Positions 56,193-64,000 of a stretch of 64,000 nucleotides of DNA are shown one piece after another. The position numbers and the translations under genes were made by a program. Location: positions 1 through 64,000 of the forward strand of contig CAIMVD010000088.1 of the NCBI GenBank assembly GCA_903844815.1, given 5' to 3'. Within the stretch, counting starts at the first letter, position 1; each line of letters opens with the position of its first letter. Under the pieces are notes generated by a model, which did no database searches, was not told the DNA's origin, and saw nothing but the letters and a program-made list of their open reading frames with translations. The stretch is from an uncultured Bacteroidota bacterium (GTDB lineage: Bacteria > Bacteroidota > Bacteroidia > Bacteroidales > VadinHA17).

Positions 56193-56876
56193 CTAAAAAA
56201 TCCTGAAAATAACAATTACAATCGCAATACTTGCTGAAGTAATAATTGCAAGGGGTTTCCAGTTGAATTCGAATATTTTTCTGACTTCATGTCCAAGCTT
56301 AATGGTCAGGAATGACAGCAAGAAGAATTTTATGCCCTGGCTGGCTATGGTCGACGCAAAAAAGACGAACAAATTCATATCAAATACTCCTGATGTTATC
56401 GACAAAATGTTGTAGGGAAGAGGAAGCGCTATTGATAGAAATAATATCCCTGCTCCCCATTTATCATATAGTATCTGCACCTTGTCGTATCCGGTTTCCG
56501 TAAATCCGGGAATAATATCGAACAGAAATTTTGCCACTCCGGTAAACTCTCCGTCAGGCGTGATCCACGCGAAATGACCGATTGCATATCCTGCAACAGC
56601 ACCTGCCAATGTCCCCAGCAATCCTATTAATGCATTTTTATAAGCATTCTCAGGGTTCAGCAGATTAAGAGCAATCAGAAGCACAAATACAGGCAGGGTA
56701 AAAAAAGAAGCTTCGGCAAATGCAACTATAAAAAGTATCCACAATGACAGCCTTGTATGTGCCCATCTTACGTTAAAAGCATGGATTCTGTTATAAATAT
56801 TTTTAGTCGGGAATATCACTTGTGTTTTTTTTCGTACTTCTGTCCTTATACAGTTTAGTTGCGCAAAAATTGCCAA
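56193..56876 (-). CDS. VTT-domain membrane protein (YqaA/DedA-like)
   Basis: A 227-residue protein with a ~38-residue cytoplasmic N-terminus and about five hydrophobic segments. The region AFAEASFFTLPVFVLLIALNLLNPENA, GTLAGAVAGYAIGHFAW and LSIALPLPYNILSITSGVFDM is the VTT/SNARE-associated pattern of YqaA-type proteins, which belong to the DedA-related superfamily involved in membrane lipid transport. The specific role is unknown. Its stop codon is adjacent to that of the phosphatase (TAGCTA), so there is no spacer between the convergent genes. Confidence 0.8.
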   Translation of the reverse strand: MAIFAQLNCIRTEVRKKTQVIFPTKNIYNRIHAFNVRWAHTRLSLWILFIVAFAEASFFTLPVFVLLIALNLLNPENAYKNALIGLLGTLAGAVAGYAIGHFAWITPDGEFTGVAKFLFDIIPGFTETGYDKVQILYDKWGAGILFLSIALPLPYNILSITSGVFDMNLFVFFASTIASQGIKFFLLSFLTIKLGHEVRKIFEFNWKPLAIITSASIAIVIVIFRIF

Positions 56877-57089
56877 TTTTTATATCAATTAAACTTAAAG
56901 AGAAGTTAAAAATTTGTTAAATGATGAATTACAGGTAATTAAAGATTGATAAACTTTCATAACGATAAAATCCGGGTTTTTATTTATGGTTTTTTCTTTC
57001 TCAGACCTGATTCGCCGATTAAACGGATTCTGATTTTTCTGATTATATTTACAGCTTATATTTTTTTCATAAACTAAAACTCTTAAATC

Positions 57090-57986
57090 ATGTCCGTCAT
57101 TCTTCTTGGAATCGTTGTTTTGATAATTGGATTTCTTGCGACCGGTCCTGGCACTCCCTTGAAGCCCTATGCGTCGGTCATTAAACTCGTTGGACTTATT
57201 GCCGTAATAGCAGGTTTTTCTATGTCTGCCATTGTTCAGGTTGAGCCCGGAGAGGTTGGTGTACAAAAGCTTTTCGGAAAAGTAAATAACAATATTCTGG
57301 AAAGCGGACTTAACCTGATTAATCCGCTTGCGAAAGTGGTAACCTTTGATGTCAGAACCGAAAACTATACGATGTCGGGAGTACAGGACGAAGGAACGAA
57401 ACAGGGAGATGATGCCATCCGCGTGTTATCAGCCGACGGACTTGAAGTTATTGTCGATCTTACCGTTCTTTATAAGGTACTACCTACTGAGGCGCCTCGT
57501 ATACTAAAAGAGGTTGGGACCGATTACAGAAATGTTGTTGTAAGGCCTATATGCAGGACCAGAATAAGAGATAACGCAGTTTACTATGATGCAGTGGCAT
57601 TATATTCAAGCAAAAGGGATGAGTTTCAGTCGAAAATATTTTCTTCGATTGAAAATGATCTGAAATCGAGAGGACTTGTGCTCGAGCAACTGCTTGTCAG
57701 GAACATTACCCTGCCTGAATCGGTAAAGGCAACAATCGAATCGAAGATTAACGCAGAACAGGATGCACAGAAGATGACATTCGTACTTCAGAAAGAACGT
57801 CAGGAAGCTGAACGTAAACGAGTTGAAGCGCAGGGTATTGCTGATTATCAGAAAATCCTTAGCACAGGGCTTAGTGACAAGCTTTTGCAGTATGAAATGA
57901 TTAAGGCCATCTCCGCTTCGCCTAATTCCAAACTGATATTTATGACCAACGGGAAGAATCTCCCGGTAATGGTCGATACAAAATAG
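57090..57986 (+). CDS. Prohibitin-like SPFH-domain protein
   Basis: A 298-residue protein with two hydrophobic N-terminal helices (~3-18 and ~28-48), an SPFH/Band-7 domain (~50-220: VEPGEVGVQKLFGKVNNNIL, GLNLINPLAKVVTFDVRTEN, GTDYRNVVVRPICRTRIRDN) and a C-terminal coiled coil (VLQKERQEAERKRVEAQGIA). This is the prohibitin/HflK-C arrangement: membrane-bound ring-forming scaffolds, often linked with AAA+ proteases. It is a stand-alone gene with its own terminator. Confidence 0.92.
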   Translation: MSVILLGIVVLIIGFLATGPGTPLKPYASVIKLVGLIAVIAGFSMSAIVQVEPGEVGVQKLFGKVNNNILESGLNLINPLAKVVTFDVRTENYTMSGVQDEGTKQGDDAIRVLSADGLEVIVDLTVLYKVLPTEAPRILKEVGTDYRNVVVRPICRTRIRDNAVYYDAVALYSSKRDEFQSKIFSSIENDLKSRGLVLEQLLVRNITLPESVKATIESKINAEQDAQKMTFVLQKERQEAERKRVEAQGIADYQKILSTGLSDKLLQYEMIKAISASPNSKLIFMTNGKNLPVMVDTK

Positions 57987-58009
57987 ACAAGCATAGAGCC
58001 TGAAGAATA

Positions 58010-58054
58010 ACTCATGAGAAAGATCATTTTACATGGTCTTCTCATGCTTTTTTT
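58010..58054 (+). terminator. Rho-independent terminator of the prohibitin gene
   Basis: CATGAGAA (58013-58020) pairs with TTCTCATG (58039-58046), with more pairing inside, followed by CTTTTTTT. It begins 24 bp after the stop codon. Confidence 0.8.
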
Positions 58055-58168
58055 GCCATTTTTCAAGGTTCCCCTGATCCTGCTTTTTTGTAAATAAAGG
58101 CAGAGCAATAGATCTGCTGATTAAGGAGACTTGAAGGGTAGGGGTTTTGAACAGTTGTTGTGACGCGA

Positions 58169-58888
58169 TTACTGGAATAATTCGATCTCTTCATCATCCA
58201 TTACCTCGATAAGCTTCCCGTCATCACATTTAAAAGTTCTGGCATTGAATTTTTTAAGAAGCGTGTAGTTATGTGTGGCAACAATTACTGCTCTTCCTGT
58301 TTTACTTATGTCCTGCAGAAGCCTGAAAATGCCTTCTGAAGTCTCCGGGTCAAGATTTCCTGTTGGCTCATCTGCAAGGATAATATCAGGGTCATTTAAA
58401 AGCGCTCTGGCAATTACTACTCGCTGTTGTTCACCACCCGAGAGCTGATGCGGCATCTTGTATCCCTTCAGCCCGAGACCCACCTTTTCAAGCACTTCTC
58501 CTATTCTTGAGTTAATGACTTCCTTCTCTTTCCAACCTGTTGCCCTGAGAACAAATTCAAGGTTGTCGTTTACCGACCGGTCGATCAGAAGTTGAAAATC
58601 CTGAAATACGATACCGATTTTTCTGCGCAGAAACGGGATTTCCCTCTTTTTTAAGGTTGACAGGTTATATCCGGCAACAAGCCCTGCACCATCTCTCAGA
58701 GGAATCTGTGCATTGATGGTTTTGATAAGACTCGACTTTCCGCTGCCTACTTTTCCGACGAGATACAGGAATTCACCCTTTCGAACGCTCAGGTTAACAG
58801 CAGAAAGTACAAGGTGATCCTGCTGCCATATCGAACAGCCAACTAGCTCAATTATCACATCCAGTGGAAGGTTTTCCTGCATTTTCAT
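58169..58888 (-). CDS. ftsE: Cell-division ABC ATPase FtsE
   Basis: A 239-residue ABC ATPase: Walker A GKVGSGKSS, Q-loop GIVFQDFQLL, signature HQLSGGEQQRV, Walker B IILADEPTGNLDPE and H-loop ATHNYTLLKK. The GIVFQDFQLL.DRSVNDN segment and the short single-domain length are typical of FtsE, which with FtsX drives septal peptidoglycan hydrolase activation. FtsX is not in the adjacent minus-strand DNA, as often in Bacteroidetes. LolD-type transporters are the main alternative. Confidence 0.85.
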   Translation of the reverse strand: MKMQENLPLDVIIELVGCSIWQQDHLVLSAVNLSVRKGEFLYLVGKVGSGKSSLIKTINAQIPLRDGAGLVAGYNLSTLKKREIPFLRRKIGIVFQDFQLLIDRSVNDNLEFVLRATGWKEKEVINSRIGEVLEKVGLGLKGYKMPHQLSGGEQQRVVIARALLNDPDIILADEPTGNLDPETSEGIFRLLQDISKTGRAVIVATHNYTLLKKFNARTFKCDDGKLIEVMDDEEIELFQ

Positions 58889-59111
58889 TTAATTTGACAT
58901 GCAAAATAAGGAAAGAATTGACAATTAACATTTATATGTTAATAAAATCAGTAATAAAGGCCTGAAGCGGGCGTTTAATAGTTGTAATTTTACACTTATC
59001 CGGTAACTTAAAACTTTTAATGCAATTAGTTTTAAATATGAATGTTATGAACCCGGTCAATTTGCCGGGACGGATTTTAATCCACCATGCCGGCGACAAA
59101 AAAAATAAGTT

Positions 59112-62100
59112 ATGAACAGAAAAGCTGAAATCCTGTCACCATTTTTTATTGATACGACAAACCTCCCGTTACGCAAAAATCAATTCGGGCATTCCCATTT
59201 TCTGCATCCTGAAACGATACATGGCGGACATAAGGCCGGTGTGCCTTCAGGGCTGGCCATGTATCTGATTCCCTTGCTATTCATGTTGATTCTGTCGGAA
59301 TTTAATTGTAATTCCCAAATGCCATTTACAATCTCTGAATCCGGATCGGAATTTAACAGGGCAATGGAACTTTTTAATAAGGAGAAATATCCTGCTGCGA
59401 TAAGGTTATTCGATTCTTATGTGGCCGAGGGAAGTCATTCCGCCCTGTTAAAAGTGTCCGAAGCTCAGTATTATAGTGCTTTGGCTTCTGTGAGTCTCTT
59501 TAATTCCGATGCTGAATTCCGAATGCTGAATTATATCCTCGAGCATCCTGAAAGTCCTAAACTCAACGAGGCACGGCTTGCCCTTGGAGATTATTTCTAC
59601 CAGGTTAAAAACTACAGGAAGGCTGTATCTTACTATGAAACGGTAAACAGACAGGAACTTGGGAGCGAAAAGCTCACGGAATATTTTTTCAGGCTTGGAT
59701 ACTCTCTTTATATAAAAGGCGATAAAGACAAGGCTCTCCTTATGTTTTCTGAAATCAAGGACATTGATACCGATTATACTCCGCCTGCTATTTATTATTA
59801 CTCCCAGATCGCTTATGAAAAGCAGATGTACCAGACAGCACTTGAGGGATTTAAACGATTGACAGAGGACGAGACTTTCGGGCAGATTGTACCTTTCTAC
59901 ATAGTACAGATACTCTATATTCAGAAAGATTACGACGGGATCCTCGCAATTGCGCCAGGACTGCTCGATTCTGCAGCAAAGGAAAGGGCAACCGAGTTGT
60001 ACCGTTTTATAGGTGACGCTTATTATAACAAGGGCATGTACGCCGAAGCTTTGCCCTATCTCGAGAAGTACAGGGATTCTGCTAAGTTATCGCAGAGAGA
60101 AGAAAAATATCAGCTTGGCTATTGTTACTACAAAACAGGAGCAACTGATAAGGCAATAAAGCTTTTGCTTGAGGTTGATGCAGTAAATGATATCCTTAGC
60201 CAGAATTCCTGGAATGTTCTTGGAGACTGTTACCTTCTGAAAAGCGACAAGAAGAGAGCTCAGTACGCATTCGGTCAGGCGGCTAAACTCGATTTTGATA
60301 AAACACTCAGGGAAGAATCGCTGTTTAATTATGCCAAGCTGACTTATGAACTTTCATATTCTCCTTTCGGTGAGGCAATTGCTTCTTTTCAGGAATACAT
60401 TGACAGGTATCCGGGTTCAGCCAGGATCCAGGAGGTATATGATTATCTCGTTGAGACACTTATGCAGGCAAAAAATTATTCCGCTGCTCTTTCAGCTCTT
60501 GACAGGATTCCGGAGAAGGATAGTAAACTGGAACAGGCTTATCAGAGGGTAGCCTTTTTCAGGGGGCTTCAACTTTTTAAGAATCTGGAAATTGAGGCCT
60601 CGATTGACATGTTTGAGAAATCCCTTAAATATCAGAAATATAGCCGTATGATTATGGCACGGACATACTACTGGAAAGGCGAAGCACTATACCGGCTAAG
60701 CGATTTTCAGGAAGCAAAGGATGATTATGAAAAATTCATTGGAATACCTGGCTCATCCCGGCTGGCTGAGAACAATCTTGTACTCTATAACCTGGCATAC
60801 ACCTGTTTTAACCTGAAGGATTACAGCACCAGCCTGACACATCTCCTGAATTTCGAATCCTCCCCCGGAAATGCGGCGCCTGAAATAGTCGCAGATGCAA
60901 GAAACAGAATAGCTGACTGTTATTATGTTGCAACCAGCTACCAGCAGGCTATTAATTATTATAATAGAGTTATAGCATCGGGTAGCCCGAATGCTGACTA
61001 TGCTATGTTCAGGAAAGGATTTTGTATGGGTCTCATGAATGATGAGAGGGGAAAGGTCGATGTTCTTACTTCCCTGATGTCAAAGTATCCTTCATCTTCT
61101 ACAACCCCTGAGGCGTTGTTTGAAAGAGGCCGTGCCTATACAGTGCTGGAAGACTTTCAACATGGGGAGGAAGACTTTAATACAATCATTTCCGGCTTTC
61201 CTTCCACTCCCTTTGTTCCAATGGCAATGGTTCAGCTGGGCCTTATCTATTATAACAAGGGCGAGAATGAAAAAGCAATCTCACAATACAAAAAGGTTAT
61301 TGAAAACTATGGTTCAACACCAGAGGCACGCAATGCTATGACCGGGCTTAAGAATACCTATGTCGAAATGAATGATGTGGAGAAATATTTTGCCTATGTT
61401 AAAACTATAGGCGGATATGGCGACGTAAATACCGCCGAAAAGGATTCTCTTGTGTACAATTCAGGTGAAAACCTCTATACTTCGGGAAAATATGATAAGG
61501 CCGCGGAAACCTTTAAAAATTACCTGGGTGAGTTTCCAAACGGGACTTTCAGGAGCAATGCGCAATTTTATCTGGCCGAAAGCCTCAGGACTGCAGGAAA
61601 TAAAGAAGAAGCCCTGAAATACTACACTGATGTGACAAATGAACCTGGCAACCAGTTCCTCGAACAGTCGTTAATAATATCAGCTTCAATGATGTTCGAA
61701 AATGAGGACTATACATCCGCTCTCGGAAACTACGAGAAACTTGAAAATGTTGCATCTAATGACGCCAACAAGCTTACAGCTCTCAGGGGGCAGCTAAGGT
61801 CTGCTTATGAGGAGGGCGATGCGGCTAAGACTATAACTGCAGCCAGTAAAATAGGCGGCACTCCAAATGTTCCGGAAGAACTGGTTCGCGCAGCAACCTT
61901 TATGAAGGCAAAAGCTAATTATAGTCTCAATAAATTCGATGAAGCTCTTTCCGATTTCAGGAAAGTAGCGAAGGAAGTTACCAGCGCGGAAGGAGCCGAA
62001 TCGAAATACAGGGTTGCTGAGCTTTTGAATAAACAGGATAAGCCGGAGGAATCTGAGAGGGTAATTACAGAGTTCATCGACCAGAAATCGCCTCATCAGT

Positions 62101-62270
62101 TCTGGATGGCACGAATGTTTCTTCTTCTTGCAGATATAAGTATCAAAAAGGGAGACGGGCTTCAGGCAAGAGCGACTCTTCAGAGTCTGAAAGATTATTA
62201 TACGGTTACCGATGACGGCATTTTGGATGAGGTGAAAACACGTCTGGACAAGCTTGATGAAAAAAAATAA
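59112..62270 (+). CDS. Large TPR-repeat protein
   Basis: A protein of up to 1052 residues. The start is uncertain: from 59112 there are ~49 residues without family character, while the ATG at 59259 begins directly with a signal-peptide-like segment (YLIPLLFMLILSEFNCNSQ). The body is a long solenoid of TPR/Sel1-like units, for example NKEKYPAAIRLFDSYVAEG, KGMYAEALPYLEKYRDSAK, RLSDFQEAKDDYEKFIGIPG and SGKYDKAAETFKNYLGEFP. It is probably periplasmic or outer-membrane associated and acts as a scaffold. It lies 52 bp before an outer-membrane barrel gene, with which it may work. Confidence 0.85.
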   Translation: MNRKAEILSPFFIDTTNLPLRKNQFGHSHFLHPETIHGGHKAGVPSGLAMYLIPLLFMLILSEFNCNSQMPFTISESGSEFNRAMELFNKEKYPAAIRLFDSYVAEGSHSALLKVSEAQYYSALASVSLFNSDAEFRMLNYILEHPESPKLNEARLALGDYFYQVKNYRKAVSYYETVNRQELGSEKLTEYFFRLGYSLYIKGDKDKALLMFSEIKDIDTDYTPPAIYYYSQIAYEKQMYQTALEGFKRLTEDETFGQIVPFYIVQILYIQKDYDGILAIAPGLLDSAAKERATELYRFIGDAYYNKGMYAEALPYLEKYRDSAKLSQREEKYQLGYCYYKTGATDKAIKLLLEVDAVNDILSQNSWNVLGDCYLLKSDKKRAQYAFGQAAKLDFDKTLREESLFNYAKLTYELSYSPFGEAIASFQEYIDRYPGSARIQEVYDYLVETLMQAKNYSAALSALDRIPEKDSKLEQAYQRVAFFRGLQLFKNLEIEASIDMFEKSLKYQKYSRMIMARTYYWKGEALYRLSDFQEAKDDYEKFIGIPGSSRLAENNLVLYNLAYTCFNLKDYSTSLTHLLNFESSPGNAAPEIVADARNRIADCYYVATSYQQAINYYNRVIASGSPNADYAMFRKGFCMGLMNDERGKVDVLTSLMSKYPSSSTTPEALFERGRAYTVLEDFQHGEEDFNTIISGFPSTPFVPMAMVQLGLIYYNKGENEKAISQYKKVIENYGSTPEARNAMTGLKNTYVEMNDVEKYFAYVKTIGGYGDVNTAEKDSLVYNSGENLYTSGKYDKAAETFKNYLGEFPNGTFRSNAQFYLAESLRTAGNKEEALKYYTDVTNEPGNQFLEQSLIISASMMFENEDYTSALGNYEKLENVASNDANKLTALRGQLRSAYEEGDAAKTITAASKIGGTPNVPEELVRAATFMKAKANYSLNKFDEALSDFRKVAKEVTSAEGAESKYRVAELLNKQDKPEESERVITEFIDQKSPHQFWMARMFLLLADISIKKGDGLQARATLQSLKDYYTVTDDGILDEVKTRLDKLDEKK

Positions 62271-62322
62271 GATATTGACATATTTTACAGCATTAAAGAA
62301 GCATAACTGAAACAAGTCTGAA

Positions 62323-64000
62323 ATGATTAAAAAAAATATTATAATACCTGCGTTGTTGTTGCTTTGTTCTTCCTATATCAGCGCCCAGGATAATAAGCAG
62401 GGTTCCGATCTGAAAAGGGAAGTTACACTCTACAATCCCTATAAGCCGTCAATCTCAGATGCCAAGAAGAGGAGTTTCCTTCCCGATATGGCCGATACAC
62501 TTAAGACCAAACATAATTTCAGCTATAATGTAACAGCGGAGCCCTTTATGCCGGTCTATTCAGTTAGCCCGCTGAAAGCAGCAGCCTTGCTTCCCGATCC
62601 GCTGACGAAACTTTATAAGAGTTATATTAACCTCGGGCTTGGGAATAATTTTACCCCGCTCGCTGAATTGAGTATAACCAATGAAAGATCGAAGAAAGGT
62701 GCTATAGGTTTTTATGGACGCCATTTTTCAGGGAATGGTTTTGTTCCGCTTCAAAACGGGAAAGAAGTCTTTGATGGTTTCATGGATAATGATGTCTCAC
62801 TTTACGGTCGTCGGTTCTTTGGCAACAGCCAGATCGAAGCCTCTGTTGATTATACCGGAAAGACACGATATGCTTATGGTTATGATACAAGCTATACAGA
62901 CTATTCTGCCACCAAAAAGGATGTAAGGCTGGATTATAATAACCTTGGGGGGAAGGTTTCTTTTTCATCACATACGGTTGACTCATCAGAGTTTTATTAT
63001 GATTTTGATCTGAGGTATAACTATTTTGTGAGCGCTTCTGATCTGTTCGAACATAATCTCGGTATTACCGGGTTGGGAAAAAAAGAGTTTCATGGGTTTT
63101 ATGTCGGATCAGGGATCAGCTATGACTACTATAAGCTTCCTGTAAATATACTAAATACAGGCGAGTACATTTTTTCCCTGAGTCCATTCCTTAGCAAGAA
63201 CAAGGGGCCATGGAGCTTCAGGGTTGGATTTAATGCCATTTTGGATAAAAACATGACATCCGACACCAAGGTGCGTTTTTATCCCGATCTGAGCCTGCAG
63301 TTTAATGTTGTGCCATCTTATGTCAGTTTTTTTGCCGCGATGTCGGGGAAGCTTGAGAGAAATAACCCGCTTAAGATTATTAGTGAAAATCCTTATGTTC
63401 TGTCCGATACGCTTTTTAAGCTGCCCAATACTGATCATGAACTGATCTTTTCTGCAGGACTAAAAGGAAATAATGGGGTAGGAGGCAACTATCTGCTTTC
63501 AGCATCCTATTCCTCGGTAAACGACATGCTGTTATACTCAAATCTTATTTCTCCTCATGGCGCATTAAATCCTGAAACAGGTAATCATTTCCTGCCATCT
63601 TCTGATGATGCAAAAATATTGAATCTGCATGGCGAGATGACCGGTGTTATTACGGGCAAAGTCTCATATGACTGGGAGGTAAACTGGAACAAATTTACAA
63701 TGGATAAGAACGAGTATGCCTGGAATAAGCCCGGCTGGGATGCAAAAGCCGGGTTTAAATATAATCTGCGCAATAAAATAACCGCAGGAGCTGGTATAAC
63801 TGCCCTTGGCAAGCGCTGGCAGCAGGTACGGGAACTTAATCCTGCCGGGATTTCTGATACATTCGAAACTCCTGTTCACCTGAATCTTAATCTGAGTGCT
63901 GAATACCGATATTCGAAGATCCTGTCAATATGGACTAAGCTTGATAATATTTCAGTGAAGCGTTATTATGAATGGGCATATTATCCTACACAGGGATTCC
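62323..64000 (+). CDS. Outer-membrane beta-barrel (TonB-receptor-like) protein, partial
   Basis: Open from the ATG at 62323 to the window end (559 codons), so the 3' end is missing. A signal peptide (IKKNIIIPALLLLCSSYISAQ) is followed by a ~60-residue linker and then many alternating aromatic beta-strands (NLGLGNNFTPLAELSITNER, KGAIGFYGRHFSGNGF, QIEASVDYTGKTRYAYGYDT, YYDFDLRYNYFV). It resembles the barrel half of TonB-dependent receptor-like proteins without an obvious plug domain. It follows a TPR protein gene by 52 bp and may form an outer-membrane complex with it. Confidence 0.8.
   Translation, partial: MIKKNIIIPALLLLCSSYISAQDNKQGSDLKREVTLYNPYKPSISDAKKRSFLPDMADTLKTKHNFSYNVTAEPFMPVYSVSPLKAAALLPDPLTKLYKSYINLGLGNNFTPLAELSITNERSKKGAIGFYGRHFSGNGFVPLQNGKEVFDGFMDNDVSLYGRRFFGNSQIEASVDYTGKTRYAYGYDTSYTDYSATKKDVRLDYNNLGGKVSFSSHTVDSSEFYYDFDLRYNYFVSASDLFEHNLGITGLGKKEFHGFYVGSGISYDYYKLPVNILNTGEYIFSLSPFLSKNKGPWSFRVGFNAILDKNMTSDTKVRFYPDLSLQFNVVPSYVSFFAAMSGKLERNNPLKIISENPYVLSDTLFKLPNTDHELIFSAGLKGNNGVGGNYLLSASYSSVNDMLLYSNLISPHGALNPETGNHFLPSSDDAKILNLHGEMTGVITGKVSYDWEVNWNKFTMDKNEYAWNKPGWDAKAGFKYNLRNKITAGAGITALGKRWQQVRELNPAGISDTFETPVHLNLNLSAEYRYSKILSIWTKLDNISVKRYYEWAYYPTQGF

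Noticed and set aside
61794-62315. 173-residue minus-strand ORF
   Set aside because: It is antisense to the end of the large TPR gene, Cys/Phe/Leu-rich, and has the look of a shadow frame.

Overview
The window looks like a chromosomal segment from a Bacteroidetes bacterium, probably Bacteroidales- or Marinilabiliales-like. This is an inference from gene content: short lipoprotein signals, a Tat-exported Gfo/Idh/MocA oxidoreductase, a GH88 lipoprotein, a THX-type ribosomal protein, an RRM plus cold-shock pair, DeaD with a DbpA domain, TAnnTTTG-like promoter elements and palindromic intergenic repeats of the 'accacggagt...' type. No rRNA, tRNA, CRISPR array or phage module was seen.

Region 1 (1-10.4 kb) is an eroded accessory mosaic. 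It opens with the 3' end of a group II intron and then holds isolated genes among gene fragments: an ABC transporter reduced by internal deletion, a headless GNAT, a truncated secreted protein cut by a palindromic repeat, and a winged-helix (AlkZ-like) fragment. Intact singletons include a LamG lipoprotein, an alpha/alpha-toroid protein, SRPBCC and VOC proteins, Lgt and PhzF. A glycosidase-like gene has a frameshift in a poly-T tract.

Region 2 (10.6-26.4 kb) is a carbohydrate/polyol island: a GH88 lipoprotein, a medium-chain polyol dehydrogenase, a PfkB kinase and a long minus-strand gene run. The run encodes E2 and fused E1 of a 2-oxoacid/acetoin-type dehydrogenase, a NagD-like HAD phosphatase, a class II aldolase, a beta-PGM-like HAD, a PHP phosphoesterase, an aldolase-SDR fusion and an L-sorbose-1-phosphate-reductase-like dehydrogenase. 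A divergent GntR/HutC regulator with a perfect 16-bp palindrome in the shared intergenic region probably controls it. The relic of a TolC/RND efflux operon lies inside the run.

Region 3 (26.4-44.7 kb) is mixed: a two-component pair whose NtrC-like regulator has broken ATPase motifs, an oxidoreductase, RNA-binding proteins, a NYN-LOTUS protein, a PNPOx protein, THX, GNAT, an acetolactate-synthase-like enzyme, an LTA-synthase-family sulfatase, an outer-membrane barrel with an Asp-box lipoprotein, a DEAD-box helicase and a BioF2-like acetyltransferase.

Region 4 (45.1-56.2 kb) is a complete chemosensory cluster whose parts match the Pseudomonas Wsp system (CheW, CheR-TPR, CheW, MCP, CheA-REC, CheB). 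Where WspR would sit, it carries a REC-kinase-REC hybrid and a REC-SpoIIE (RsbU-type) phosphatase. It is the strongest candidate here for an unusual signalling system.

Region 5 (56.2-64 kb) holds a VTT membrane protein, a prohibitin-like SPFH protein, FtsE, a large TPR protein and the start of an outer-membrane beta-barrel protein that runs off the window.
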